Below, piece by piece: positions 22,610-31,747 of a stretch of 33,050 nucleotides of DNA. Origin of the DNA: Micavibrio sp. UBA6145 (GTDB taxonomy: Bacteria > Pseudomonadota > Alphaproteobacteria > Micavibrionales > UBA1664); contig DIUZ01000005.1 of the NCBI GenBank assembly GCA_002423205.1, positions 2,434 to 35,483 of the forward strand, read 5' to 3'. The notes below the pieces were generated by a model, which did not search any database, was not told the DNA's origin, and worked only from the letters and a program-made list of their open reading frames with translations. Position 1 is the first letter of the stretch; each line of letters begins with the position of its first letter. Made by a program: the position numbers and the translations under genes.

Positions 22610-25600
22610 ATGACCGACGAAGTCAACCCACCCGCTCCGCCGCCTTCCGAAAGCACGCCGCCCAAAAGCATGCCGCAGTGCTCACGCTTTCGCCTGTATT
22701 GCCGCCATCCGGTCACAGCGGTCATCGTGTGCATTATTCTGGCGGCATACACGATTGCGGCCCTAAGCGTATCAGCCCTTGCCATACGCCTGCGCACGGG
22801 TCCGATCGACCTTGCCCGCTTTACGCCTGTCATCGAAAAAATCCTCAGCCGGTCTGAGCGCATGCAGTTCCGCGTTGGCAGGGCATCGCTGGCCTGGCAA
22901 CGCGAAAACCACCAGCTGACCATCAAGATCGACGATATGAGCCTGGTCGGCCCTGCCGGCGAATTCCTCAAAATCGGACATGTCGATATGGGTGTCTCAA
23001 GCTGGCGACTGCTGCTGGCGGATCTGCATTTTGATTACGCCGAGATTGAAAACCTGTCGCTGCGCATCATCCGCCGCCCGGACGGCACGCTGACCCTGAC
23101 GGGGGAAGAGAGCGACAAGGATAAAGCCGAGTCACCAAGACTACAGCTTGATAACATCGTCAACGATTTGCCCGATGTTGATGATTTCAAACTGACGAAC
23201 ACGCGGATTATTTTCGAAGACCAGAAGGAAGCTGAAATTCGCCGCTTCGATGATGTCGACATGCAGTTTCAGGAAATACATGATTTCAACGGCCGCTCGG
23301 TACAGGGTTACCTGACCACGACGCTGACCGGCCTGAATGACGGTAGCCTCGCCTCCGTCGATTTCATTTACGAGGCCAGGGACAAAACCCTGACCGCCAC
23401 CATACGCCTTGCCAAGGCAAATACACGCAAACTGTTCGGCAATCTTTTATATACAGCCAATCTGCCGATCATTGAGATGTTGGTCGATGGGCGTGCGGAC
23501 GTAACCATGAACAACGACTTCAGGCTGCAAAACCTGCGCCTGTATCTGCAGGGCGATGACGGCAAGCTGTACTGGCCACGCAATTACGGCGAAGGCCTGC
23601 AGACGCAAGACCTCACCAAATTCATCGTCGAACTCGGCTTCGATCCGCGCACGCAGACATTGATGCTCAAGGATGCTGAAATCACGCTCAAAGGCATCAA
23701 CATCGCAACATCGGGCGAACTCACTGCCGATGCAGGATGGCAAAACCTCAAAGGGCATCTGGATATCAATATCCCGGTTGTTGCTGTCGACGTGCTTCCG
23801 GCGGTGTGGCCAGCCGTGTGGGATTCCGGTGGACGTCACTGGCTGGTTGACCGCATGGACAAGGGCCGCTTTGCGCATATTGCCGTCAACGTGCCGCTGA
23901 CCGCGACGCGCACAATCCTTCCGCCGGATGAAATTGATTTTGAAATTGCCGCCTACGAGGCCGAGGACACCTTACAGGGCCAGGAAAGCTGGCAGGTCGA
24001 TACCGGCCACATCCATGGCACATTTGACTACACCGGCGTTACGGTGGATTACCGCAACCCCATGCTGCCCGCAAAAAACACCACCGGCACCGGTGTGTTC
24101 GATGGTCTGAGCCTGACACTGGATATAGACAAGGCCACGATTGGCGGTATGGCTGTGACGGATGGCCGCCTGTATTTCGATGACCTGATCACGGCCGGCG
24201 CTGGCAATGCCGATCTGCATTTCAGCATGAATGGTTCAGTCGCATCGGTATTTGAATATCTGGAAAGAGAACCGATATCCTATCGCAAGAAAGTCTCGCT
24301 CGACGCATCCAAGGCCAAGGGCAACGCCAAGCTTGAACTTCAGATCAACTTCCCAACCCTGCACGACATGTCAGTGGACGACGTAAAGGTTCAGGCCGAT
24401 GCGAAACTCACCAACCTGTCCGTGCCCGGCGCGGTCAAGGGGCTGACCCTGGAAGGTCCGGCGTTTGACCTGTCTGCAACCGCCAATCACTTCCATATCT
24501 CGGGCACCGGCACGCTGGACGGTCAGGCATCCACCGTCGACTGGCAGGAATACTTCTCTGTCCGGCCCACCAACCCGTTCTCCTCCAAGCTGGAGGCAAA
24601 AATCCAGACGGATAAAAATATCCGTTCCAAATTCATCGGCTCCATCGAAGGGCGCGTGGACGGCATTATTCCCGCCGACATATCTTTGATCACCGATAAC
24701 AACGGCAAAGGCACGCTGAAAGTCAGCGGCACGCTGGACGCGGCATCCATCGATTTCACAGATCCCTTCAATGCCGTGAAACCCAAAGGTGCCCCGGCCA
24801 GCCTGAAACTCACCGGCACACTTGATAAGGGCAATATCAAATCCATCGACAGCCTGTCCGTCACTGGTACAGGTATGAGCGTCGCCTCCGGCGTCATTGG
24901 ATTCAATCGCAACAACAAAGACGAAGCCATATTGGGCAGCGCGAAGATCAAAGGTTTGCGCCTTGGGTCCAACAATGCCGACATCGACGCCACATGGCCC
25001 ACGGAAAATGAACTGAAGGCCAACGTGACCGGTCAGGCATTCGACGCCCGCGCCATCATGGGCAGCAAAAAACCAGACGCCGACCCGGACAAACAGCAAA
25101 GTGTTGAAACACCGCTCGGCTATGACATCAAACTCAATGTCGGGCAATTATATCTGGGCGACATGCCGCTTGATAACGCGCAGGGCGAATTTGTGGGCAA
25201 TACCGGCGGCACCATCAAGATGGCTAGCCTCAACGGAACCGCTGCTGGCTCCGCCGTCTCGCTTGGATACGCTGCTGGCGGCGCGCCCAGTGATCGTTTG
25301 GTCCTGACGTGTGAAAACGCCGGCAACGGCCTGTCCGCCCTTGGCATCACCGATCGCCTGCGCGGCGGATCACTACGCCTCCAGGCAGAGCCTGTCAAAG
25401 GCGGACAACCGGGCGACCTGACGGGAAAACTGGTGCTCAAAGACTTCTCCGTTGCCAAGGCGCCTGTTCTTGCCAAGCTTATCAATCTTCTTTCCCTGCC
25501 GGGCATTCTCAATATTCTTGAACAGGATACGGGCCTGACATTCACGCGCGCGGAATCCGATATCACACTCCTCAACCGCAACGGCGGGATTGAAGTGATC

Positions 25601-25924
25601 TTTGCCGAAGGCCGTACGTCGGGATCATCCCTTGGCCTGACCTTCGAAGGCAGCGTCGACACGGCCAAAAGCCAGATGAACATTCAGGGCACCGCCGTGC
25701 CGATGTCGGAAGTCAATTCTATCCTCTCCTCCATCCCGCTGGTCGGCGATATCCTGACCGGTGGCAAAAAGGGCGGAGGCATTTTTGCGGCTACATATAA
25801 AATGAAGGGTCCGACCAGTGATCCGGATGTCAGCATCAACCCGCTTTCGGTCCTGACCCCCGGCATCCTGCGCAGCATTCTCTTCGAAGGCGCGCTTTCC
25901 AAGGCTTCCGAGCCCAAGTCTTGA
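22610..25924 (+). CDS. AsmA/YhdP-like envelope protein (DUF3971 type), 1104 aa
   Basis: A large inner-membrane-anchored periplasmic protein of the AsmA superfamily. Members such as YhdP and TamB form long grooved beta structures thought to carry phospholipids towards the outer membrane. A Pro-rich cytoplasmic N terminus leads to one membrane helix at residues 34-59. The rest is almost entirely short beta-strand repeats with many DG, NG and TG turns. The C-terminal part has features of the AsmA-like C-terminal domain: KLINLLSLPGILNILEQDTGLTF, FEGSVDTAKSQMNIQGTAVP, and a final VLTPGILRSILFEG. There is no ribosome site before ATG 22610, and a TATATC box at 22597-22602 would make the message leaderless. 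plsY follows 31 bases later, which fits a lipid role. Confidence 0.87.
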   Translation: MTDEVNPPAPPPSESTPPKSMPQCSRFRLYCRHPVTAVIVCIILAAYTIAALSVSALAIRLRTGPIDLARFTPVIEKILSRSERMQFRVGRASLAWQRENHQLTIKIDDMSLVGPAGEFLKIGHVDMGVSSWRLLLADLHFDYAEIENLSLRIIRRPDGTLTLTGEESDKDKAESPRLQLDNIVNDLPDVDDFKLTNTRIIFEDQKEAEIRRFDDVDMQFQEIHDFNGRSVQGYLTTTLTGLNDGSLASVDFIYEARDKTLTATIRLAKANTRKLFGNLLYTANLPIIEMLVDGRADVTMNNDFRLQNLRLYLQGDDGKLYWPRNYGEGLQTQDLTKFIVELGFDPRTQTLMLKDAEITLKGINIATSGELTADAGWQNLKGHLDINIPVVAVDVLPAVWPAVWDSGGRHWLVDRMDKGRFAHIAVNVPLTATRTILPPDEIDFEIAAYEAEDTLQGQESWQVDTGHIHGTFDYTGVTVDYRNPMLPAKNTTGTGVFDGLSLTLDIDKATIGGMAVTDGRLYFDDLITAGAGNADLHFSMNGSVASVFEYLEREPISYRKKVSLDASKAKGNAKLELQINFPTLHDMSVDDVKVQADAKLTNLSVPGAVKGLTLEGPAFDLSATANHFHISGTGTLDGQASTVDWQEYFSVRPTNPFSSKLEAKIQTDKNIRSKFIGSIEGRVDGIIPADISLITDNNGKGTLKVSGTLDAASIDFTDPFNAVKPKGAPASLKLTGTLDKGNIKSIDSLSVTGTGMSVASGVIGFNRNNKDEAILGSAKIKGLRLGSNNADIDATWPTENELKANVTGQAFDARAIMGSKKPDADPDKQQSVETPLGYDIKLNVGQLYLGDMPLDNAQGEFVGNTGGTIKMASLNGTAAGSAVSLGYAAGGAPSDRLVLTCENAGNGLSALGITDRLRGGSLRLQAEPVKGGQPGDLTGKLVLKDFSVAKAPVLAKLINLLSLPGILNILEQDTGLTFTRAESDITLLNRNGGIEVIFAEGRTSGSSLGLTFEGSVDTAKSQMNIQGTAVPMSEVNSILSSIPLVGDILTGGKKGGGIFAATYKMKGPTSDPDVSINPLSVLTPGILRSILFEGALSKASEPKS

Positions 25925-25955
25925 CCTTCCCGCGTCCATGCGCCCTTATAGGTGC

Positions 25956-26606
25956 ATGGAACAGATCATCGCCAACCACTTCACCATCATCGCCTTTGTC
26001 AGCCTTGGCCTGGGATACCTGCTCGGCTCCATTCCTTTCGGCCTTGTGCTGGTACGCATGGCCGGGCTTGGCGACATCCGCACCGTCGGTTCCGGCAATA
26101 TCGGTGCCACCAACGTGCTGCGCACCGGGCGCAAAGATCTGGCCCTCGCCACACTGATCCTCGACAGCGGCAAGGGTGCCGCCGCCGTACTCATCGCATC
26201 ACATTGGGGGCTTCAGGCCGAAATGGGCGCGGCCTTCGGCGCGTTCCTTGGCCATCTCTATCCTGTCTGGCTGAAATTCAAAGGTGGCAAGGGCGTCGCC
26301 ACCACGCTTGGTATCCTGCTCGCGTTCGTGCCGCTCGCGGGTCTTGCGTCATGCGTCACATGGGCGGTTACGGCGGCGGTTACACGCATCTCATCCCTCT
26401 CCGCGCTCATGGCCATGCTGCTGGCACCGTTTTTTGCCATTTATTTTTATCCTGATCAGAAAACCTATTTCCTGATCGGCACCATGGCGGTCATCGTCTG
26501 GTACAAGCATAAGGACAACATCAAGCGCATCATCATCGGCACCGAACCCAGGATTGGCCAAAAGAAACAAACCGAGCAGAAGACCGCGGATGCTGGACAG
26601 CAATGA
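25956..26606 (+). CDS. plsY: Acyl-phosphate:glycerol-3-phosphate acyltransferase PlsY, 216 aa
   Basis: Adds the first acyl chain to glycerol-3-phosphate from acyl-phosphate, starting membrane phospholipid synthesis at the inner membrane. Motif 1 is GSGNIGATNVLRTGRK and motif 2 is GHLYPVWLKFKGGKGVATTLG, both with the active-site glycines, Ser and Arg/Lys. GYLLGSIPFGLVLVR is the first helix. ATG 25956 (MEQIIANHF) is chosen over ATG 25938, since AGG lies just upstream and families start near this point. The C terminus, 25 residues of Lys/Gln/Glu, overlaps dprA by 17 bases. The plsY-dprA-topA order is common in Alphaproteobacteria. Confidence 0.95.
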   Translation: MEQIIANHFTIIAFVSLGLGYLLGSIPFGLVLVRMAGLGDIRTVGSGNIGATNVLRTGRKDLALATLILDSGKGAAAVLIASHWGLQAEMGAAFGAFLGHLYPVWLKFKGGKGVATTLGILLAFVPLAGLASCVTWAVTAAVTRISSLSALMAMLLAPFFAIYFYPDQKTYFLIGTMAVIVWYKHKDNIKRIIIGTEPRIGQKKQTEQKTADAGQQ

Positions 26607-27732
26607 ACGCATTGCCCGTCTGCAACTCGCCCGGTCCAATGGGATCGGGCCGGTTACGTTCCGCCGCCTGATTGAGCGCTACGGCACTGCCGCCCGCGCT
26701 GCTGCGCAGGTGCCCGAACTCTCCAAACGCGGCGGCCGCGCCAAACCGCTGGAATTGTGCCCGCGGGCACAGGTCGAAGACGAAATCGCAAAAATCACGG
26801 CACTCGGCGCATCCCTTGTCATCTACGGCGACGATGATTACCCGGCGCATCTGGCCGCAATTGAAGACGCACCGATTGTCCTGACAGTGCGCGGACAGGC
26901 ATCGCTCCTGAAAAAAGCCGGTGTGGGTGTTGTCGGGTCACGCAACGCCTCTCTGCAGGGCCGCCGCTTTGCCGAAAGCGTCAGTGCCGATCTTGGTCGC
27001 GCGGGATTGATCGTATCATCCGGCCTCGCGCGCGGCATCGACACGGCCGCGCATACCGCAAGCCTTGCATCCGGCACTATCGCCGTGGTCGCTGGCGGCG
27101 TGGATGTCATCTACCCGGCCGAGAACAAGGCGCTGTACGAAAAAATCTGCGACACCGGCGCCGTCATCGCCGAAAACACACTCGGCACCCAGCCAATGGC
27201 GCAACATTTCCCGCGCCGCAACCGTATCATTTCCGGCCTGTCCATGGGCGTGGTCATCATCGAAGGCACATTGAAATCCGGGTCATTGATCACCGCCCAT
27301 ATGGCCGCCGATCAGGGACGCGAAGTCTGGGCCGTGCCGGGTCATCCGATGGACCCGCGCTCCGGCGGGCCCAATGCCCTTATCCGTGACGGTGCGACAC
27401 TTGTGACCAGTGCCGCCGATATTCTGGATACTCTTTCGCGCCTGCAACAACGAAAAATTGTGAGTGAGCCAAAACACCCTTCCACAGACTTCCCCGCGGG
27501 CGATCCGGACGCATCCATTCTGGACGCTGCCCGGGATGCCCTGATTCCCCTGTTAGGCGCGGTCCCCTGCGGTGTTGACGACCTTATGCGGGAGACGCAG
27601 ATCCCCCCGTCCATCGTCCAGATTGTCCTGCTGGAACTGGAGCTTGCAGGCCGCCTGACCCGCCACCCCGGCAACCGTGTATCCGCCCCGTATATAGAGT
27701 ATGAGATGGACAAACCCGCTTTCGTCCGTTAA
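26590..27732 (+). CDS. dprA: DNA-processing protein DprA, 380 aa
   Basis: Binds incoming single-stranded DNA during natural transformation and loads RecA; it is also kept in many bacteria not known to transform. The N-terminal SAM/HhH-like region (LQLARSNGIGPVTFRRLIERYG) is followed by the Rossmann-fold core. That core carries GVGVVGSRNASLQGRRFAES, IVSSGLARGIDTAAH, VVAGGVDVIYPAENKALY, FPRRNRIISGLSMGVVIIEG and SGSLITAHMAADQGREVWAVPG. The C-terminal winged-helix domain (DDLMRETQIPPSIVQIVLLELELAGRL) is present. ATG 26590 lies inside plsY; a TTG at 26554 is a weaker alternative. topA follows 12 bases after the stop. No com genes are in the window, so competence is not shown. Confidence 0.95.
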   Translation: MLDSNERIARLQLARSNGIGPVTFRRLIERYGTAARAAAQVPELSKRGGRAKPLELCPRAQVEDEIAKITALGASLVIYGDDDYPAHLAAIEDAPIVLTVRGQASLLKKAGVGVVGSRNASLQGRRFAESVSADLGRAGLIVSSGLARGIDTAAHTASLASGTIAVVAGGVDVIYPAENKALYEKICDTGAVIAENTLGTQPMAQHFPRRNRIISGLSMGVVIIEGTLKSGSLITAHMAADQGREVWAVPGHPMDPRSGGPNALIRDGATLVTSAADILDTLSRLQQRKIVSEPKHPSTDFPAGDPDASILDAARDALIPLLGAVPCGVDDLMRETQIPPSIVQIVLLELELAGRLTRHPGNRVSAPYIEYEMDKPAFVR

Positions 27733-27744
27733 ATCCCGAAAACC

Positions 27745-30459
27745 ATGAGCAAACATTCCGTCGTCGTCGTTGAGTCCCCGGCCAAGGCCAAGACCATCAA
27801 CAAGTACCTGGGTTCGGACTACACCGTCCTTGCCTCCTATGGTCACGTGCGCGATCTGCCGCCCAAGGACGGATCGGTAAAACCCGACGAAGATTTTGAA
27901 ATGAGCTGGGAGCTCGGCGAACGCGCCGGCAAGCCCATGGCAGCCATCAAGGCCGCCCTTAAAGGTGCCACGCATCTTTTCCTCGCGACTGACCCGGACC
28001 GCGAAGGTGAAGCCATCTCATGGCACCTTGAAGAAATGCTCCGCAAGGGCAACACGCTCAAGGGCATTGAAGTCAAACGCGTGGCCTTCAACGAAATCAC
28101 CAAGACCGCGATCAAGGCCGCCTTCGATCATCCACGCGATGTCGACCAGGCACTGGTTGATGCATACCTTGCGCGTCGTGCGCTTGATTATCTGGTCGGC
28201 TTTACCATCAGCCCCGTGCTGTGGCGCAAACTGCCCGGCTCGCGTTCCGCCGGCCGCGTGCAGTCCGTGGCCCTGCGCCTGATCTGCGAGCGCGAATCCG
28301 AAATCGAAAAATTCATCAGCGAAGAATACTGGTCGATCACCGCGCGCCTGAAAAATGCCGAAGGTGTCCCATTCCTCGCGCGCCTCACCCACATTGCCGG
28401 CAACAAACTCGGCAAGATGGACATCAATAACGAGCACGATGCCAAAGCCGCCGTCGCCCGTATTGAAGGCAAAAAACTCAAAGTCACCAGCATTGAGGCC
28501 AAACAGGTCCGCCGTCATCCCTACCCACCGTTCATTACATCGACGCTGCAGCAGGAAGCATCGCGCAAACTGGGCATGAGCGCGTCCGAAACCATGCGCA
28601 CCGCGCAAAAACTCTACGAAGGCGTTGAGCTCGGCGGCGAAACCGTCGGCCTGATCAGCTATATGCGTACTGACGGCACAACCCTGTCCGGTGAAGCCAT
28701 CGCGCAGGTACGCCATACCGTGCGTGAAATCTACGGTGACAAATACGTGCCGGAATCTCCACGCGTTTATAAATCCAAGGCCAAAAACGCGCAGGAAGCG
28801 CACGAAGCCATTCGCCCGACCAACGCGCACCGTACCCCGGAACAGGTGGCAAAATACGTGGGCCCCGCCGAAGCGCGCCTGTACGAACTGATCTGGAAGC
28901 GCACCATGGCCTGCCAGATGGAATCCGCCGTGATGGATCAAACTTCGGTCGACATTTCCGACGGCACGGATGACGTCATCCTGCGCGCCACCGGTTCGGT
29001 CGTCGTGTTCGATGGCTTCCTGAAACTCTACGAAGAATCCCGCGACGACAACACGGATGAAGACGACGAAAACCGCCGCCTGCCCGCGATGAAGCAGAAC
29101 GATGCCATCGGCCTCGACATCGTCCGCCCGGAACAGCATTTCACCCAGCCGCTGCCGCGCTATTCGGAAGCAAGCCTCGTGAAAAAGATGGAAGAAGAAG
29201 GCATCGGCCGTCCTTCCACCTACGCATCCATCCTTCAGGTTCTGCAGGACCGCAATTATGTGCGCCTTGAACAGAAACGCTTCATCCCGGAAGACCGTGG
29301 CCGCATTGTCACGACGTTCCTGACCAAATATTTCACCCGTTACGTGGATTACAAATTCACCGCCGGCCTGGAAGAAGAACTCGACGCCATTTCCGACGGC
29401 AAGCTGCCGTGGAAACAGGCCCTGCGCGATTTCTGGAATGATTTCTCCCGCGCCATCACCGACACCAAGGACCTGACGATCACGCAGGTGATCGACGCGC
29501 TGGACGAAGAACTGGGCCCCCATTTCTTCCCGCCGCTGGCCAATGGCAAGGACCCGCGTCTTTGCCCCGCCTGTAATACCGGTCGGCTTGGCCTGCGTCT
29601 TGGTAAAAACGGCGCGTTCATCGGCTGCTCCAACTACCAGGCCGATCCGAAATGTTCGTATACCACGCCGCTGGTCATCACCGACGGTGAAGGCCTGAGC
29701 GGTCTTGAAGCCGGCCCGAAAGATATCGGCCCGGACCCGGTTTCCGGCAAAATGATCACGCTGCGCCGTGGCCCGTACGGTGTGTACGTGCAGCTCGGCG
29801 ACGCCCCGCCGGTCGAACCCGGTCCCAAAAAGAAAAAAGTAAAAGGTGAGCCGGCTGCGCCTGCCGCTGAAAAACCCAAGCGCCAGGGCCTGCCCAAGGG
29901 TCTGGCACCCGATGACGTGACACTGGACGTCGCCTTGAGCCTTCTGGCCCTGCCGCGCGATGTCGGTCACCACCCGGATACCGGCAACAAGATCACCGCC
30001 GGTATCGGCCGCTTCGGCCCGTATCTCAAGCACGGCGACACCTTCAAATCGATTCCCAAGGAAGACGACGTCCTGACCATCGGTATGAACCGCGCGGTTG
30101 AACTGCTCTCGCAGGCAAAACAAAAAGGCCGTGGTGCCGCCGCGCTCAAGGTTCTGGGCGCACACCCGGTTACCAAGGAAAACATCGAGCTGTTCAGCGG
30201 TAAATACGGCCCCTACGCCAAGATGGGCAAGGTCAATGCGACCCTGCCCCGCGATGCGGACGTCAATACGATCACGCTGGAAGAAGCCATTGTCATCATC
30301 GACAAAAAGGCCGCCAGCGCCCCCGCCGCCAAAGGCAAAAAAGCTAAGGTTACGCCCAAGGAAAAGGCCGAAAAACCGGCCAAGGCTTCAGCCAAGGGCA
30401 AGACCAAAGCCCCCACCAAAGCCAAAGCAGCCCCTAAGGCTAAAAAAACTAAAGCCTAA
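27745..30459 (+). CDS. topA: DNA topoisomerase I, 904 aa
   Basis: A type IA topoisomerase that relaxes negative supercoils. The Toprim domain opens VVVESPAKAKTINKYLGSDY and has ATDPDREGEAISWHL, with the metal-binding acidic residues. The active-site tyrosine is Tyr306 in GLISYMRTDGTTLS. A single four-cysteine zinc ribbon lies at Cys607, Cys610, Cys628 and Cys637. Three Topo_C-type repeats follow (GPYGVYVQLGD, GRFGPYLKHGD, GKYGPYAKMGK). The last 60 residues are a Lys/Ala/Pro tail, probably disordered and DNA-binding. Having one zinc ribbon rather than three is typical outside the Gammaproteobacteria. It is probably co-transcribed with dprA. Confidence 0.97.
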   Translation: MSKHSVVVVESPAKAKTINKYLGSDYTVLASYGHVRDLPPKDGSVKPDEDFEMSWELGERAGKPMAAIKAALKGATHLFLATDPDREGEAISWHLEEMLRKGNTLKGIEVKRVAFNEITKTAIKAAFDHPRDVDQALVDAYLARRALDYLVGFTISPVLWRKLPGSRSAGRVQSVALRLICERESEIEKFISEEYWSITARLKNAEGVPFLARLTHIAGNKLGKMDINNEHDAKAAVARIEGKKLKVTSIEAKQVRRHPYPPFITSTLQQEASRKLGMSASETMRTAQKLYEGVELGGETVGLISYMRTDGTTLSGEAIAQVRHTVREIYGDKYVPESPRVYKSKAKNAQEAHEAIRPTNAHRTPEQVAKYVGPAEARLYELIWKRTMACQMESAVMDQTSVDISDGTDDVILRATGSVVVFDGFLKLYEESRDDNTDEDDENRRLPAMKQNDAIGLDIVRPEQHFTQPLPRYSEASLVKKMEEEGIGRPSTYASILQVLQDRNYVRLEQKRFIPEDRGRIVTTFLTKYFTRYVDYKFTAGLEEELDAISDGKLPWKQALRDFWNDFSRAITDTKDLTITQVIDALDEELGPHFFPPLANGKDPRLCPACNTGRLGLRLGKNGAFIGCSNYQADPKCSYTTPLVITDGEGLSGLEAGPKDIGPDPVSGKMITLRRGPYGVYVQLGDAPPVEPGPKKKKVKGEPAAPAAEKPKRQGLPKGLAPDDVTLDVALSLLALPRDVGHHPDTGNKITAGIGRFGPYLKHGDTFKSIPKEDDVLTIGMNRAVELLSQAKQKGRGAAALKVLGAHPVTKENIELFSGKYGPYAKMGKVNATLPRDADVNTITLEEAIVIIDKKAASAPAAKGKKAKVTPKEKAEKPAKASAKGKTKAPTKAKAAPKAKKTKA

Positions 30460-30469
30460 GCGCATAATT

Positions 30470-30499
30470 CACTGCGGTTGCGACAACGCACGCGCAGTG
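30470..30499 (+). repeat. Inverted repeat between topA and the MFS transporter gene
   Basis: CACTGCG (30470-30476) pairs with CGCAGTG (30493-30499). Inside, TGCG (30479-30482) pairs with CGCA (30487-30490) over a four-base loop. There is no T-run. It fills most of the 52-base gap, so it may be a weak terminator, an attenuator or an operator. Confidence 0.6.
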
Positions 30500-30511
30500 A
30501 CAATATAGCGC

Positions 30512-31747
30512 ATGACTAATAAATGGTTTGGATCTCAGGGGCTGTTTTCGATGATTGTCATCGTATCGGCGCTTGGCTATTTCGTTGATATTTACGATCT
30601 TGTGCTGTTCTCGACCGTGCGCGTTGTGTCCCTGCGCGATATCGGCGTGCCGGAATCCGAAATCTTTTCTAAAAGCGTTCTGCTGCTGAACCTGCAAATG
30701 GCGGGCATGCTGCTTGGCGGCCTGCTCTGGGGCATTGTCGGTGACAAGCACGGGCGCGTGTCCATCCTGTTTGGATCCATCCTGCTGTATTCCATCGCCA
30801 ATCTGGCCAACGCGCTGATCACCAATGTCGACCAATACGCGGTCCTGCGCTTTATTGCCGGTTTCGGCCTTGCCGGTGAAATCGGCGGCGCGGTCACGCT
30901 GGTATCCGAATCGATGAAACAGGAAAAACGCGGGCTTGGCACCACGCTGATCGCGAGCTTCGGCCTGACCGGTGCGATCTTTGCCGGGCTTATCGCGCAG
31001 TATGTCGACTGGCGCACGGCCTATGCCATCGGCGGCGTGCTTGGCCTTCTGCTTCTGATGCTGCGCATGAAAATACTTGAATCCGGCATGTTCGCATCCA
31101 TGAAGGCCGAACGCCATGTCCGCCGCGGTTCCATCCGCCTTCTGGTCTGGCCGGGCAAGCGCCTGCTGCGCTACCTGTCATGCATTGCCGTTGGCGTGCC
31201 CCTGTATTTCGTGCTCGTGATATTCATGACCTTCGCGCCTGAACTGACCACGGCACTCGGCGCGGCGGTGCCCATCACCCCGCAAAATGCCGTCATGGTC
31301 ATTTACATCGGTTTTGCTGCGGGCGGCCTTGCTATGGGCCTGCTCAGCCAGTACCTGAAAAGCCGCAAGAAAGTCGTCGTCATTGCCATGGCGGGGATGA
31401 TGGCTGCGTCCGGTGCCTATTTATTACTCCCGCCCGGAACGCCGCTGCTCACCTACCAGATCCTGACATTTCTGTGCGGGTTTTCGGGGGGATACGCATC
31501 CGTATTCTTCATGATGGCGGCTGAACAATTCGGCACCAACGTGCGCGCCCTTGCCGCTACGTCCATTCCCAATTTTATGCGCGGGGCGACCATTCTGATT
31601 TCCGGTGGTTACGGACTTCTCAAGGCCGATATGCCCCTGCATGCCGCCGCCGGCATTGTCGGCATCATCTGCTTCGGAATCGCGTTCGCAGCGCTCACGC
31701 AGATCGAAGAAACCTTCAGCAAAAACCTCGATTACATTGAGCGTTGA
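30512..31747 (+). CDS. MFS transporter, 411 aa
   Basis: A twelve-helix major facilitator of the inner membrane, similar in layout to the metabolite:H+ symporter group (proline/betaine, sugar acid or aromatic acid transporters). Helix 1 has the acidic GYFVDIYDLVLFS, a feature of that group. The loop between helices 2 and 3 has WGIVGDKHGRVSILFGS, the MFS motif A. The central loop is short and basic (SMKAERHVRRGSIRLL). FLCGFSGGYASVFFMMAAEQFGTNVRALAATS marks the second-half equivalent region. The substrate is not predictable. No Shine-Dalgarno sequence is seen; the only upstream structure is the inverted repeat. Its TGA directly abuts the stop of the convergent acyl-CoA dehydrogenase. Confidence 0.92.
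   Translation: MTNKWFGSQGLFSMIVIVSALGYFVDIYDLVLFSTVRVVSLRDIGVPESEIFSKSVLLLNLQMAGMLLGGLLWGIVGDKHGRVSILFGSILLYSIANLANALITNVDQYAVLRFIAGFGLAGEIGGAVTLVSESMKQEKRGLGTTLIASFGLTGAIFAGLIAQYVDWRTAYAIGGVLGLLLLMLRMKILESGMFASMKAERHVRRGSIRLLVWPGKRLLRYLSCIAVGVPLYFVLVIFMTFAPELTTALGAAVPITPQNAVMVIYIGFAAGGLAMGLLSQYLKSRKKVVVIAMAGMMAASGAYLLLPPGTPLLTYQILTFLCGFSGGYASVFFMMAAEQFGTNVRALAATSIPNFMRGATILISGGYGLLKADMPLHAAAGIVGIICFGIAFAALTQIEETFSKNLDYIER

Noticed and set aside
28018..30165. A 715-codon open frame on the minus strand opposite topA
   Set aside because: It is fully antisense to a clear topoisomerase I with intact motifs, and its translation is a low-complexity Phe/Gly/Ala pattern expected of an antisense shadow in GC3-rich DNA.
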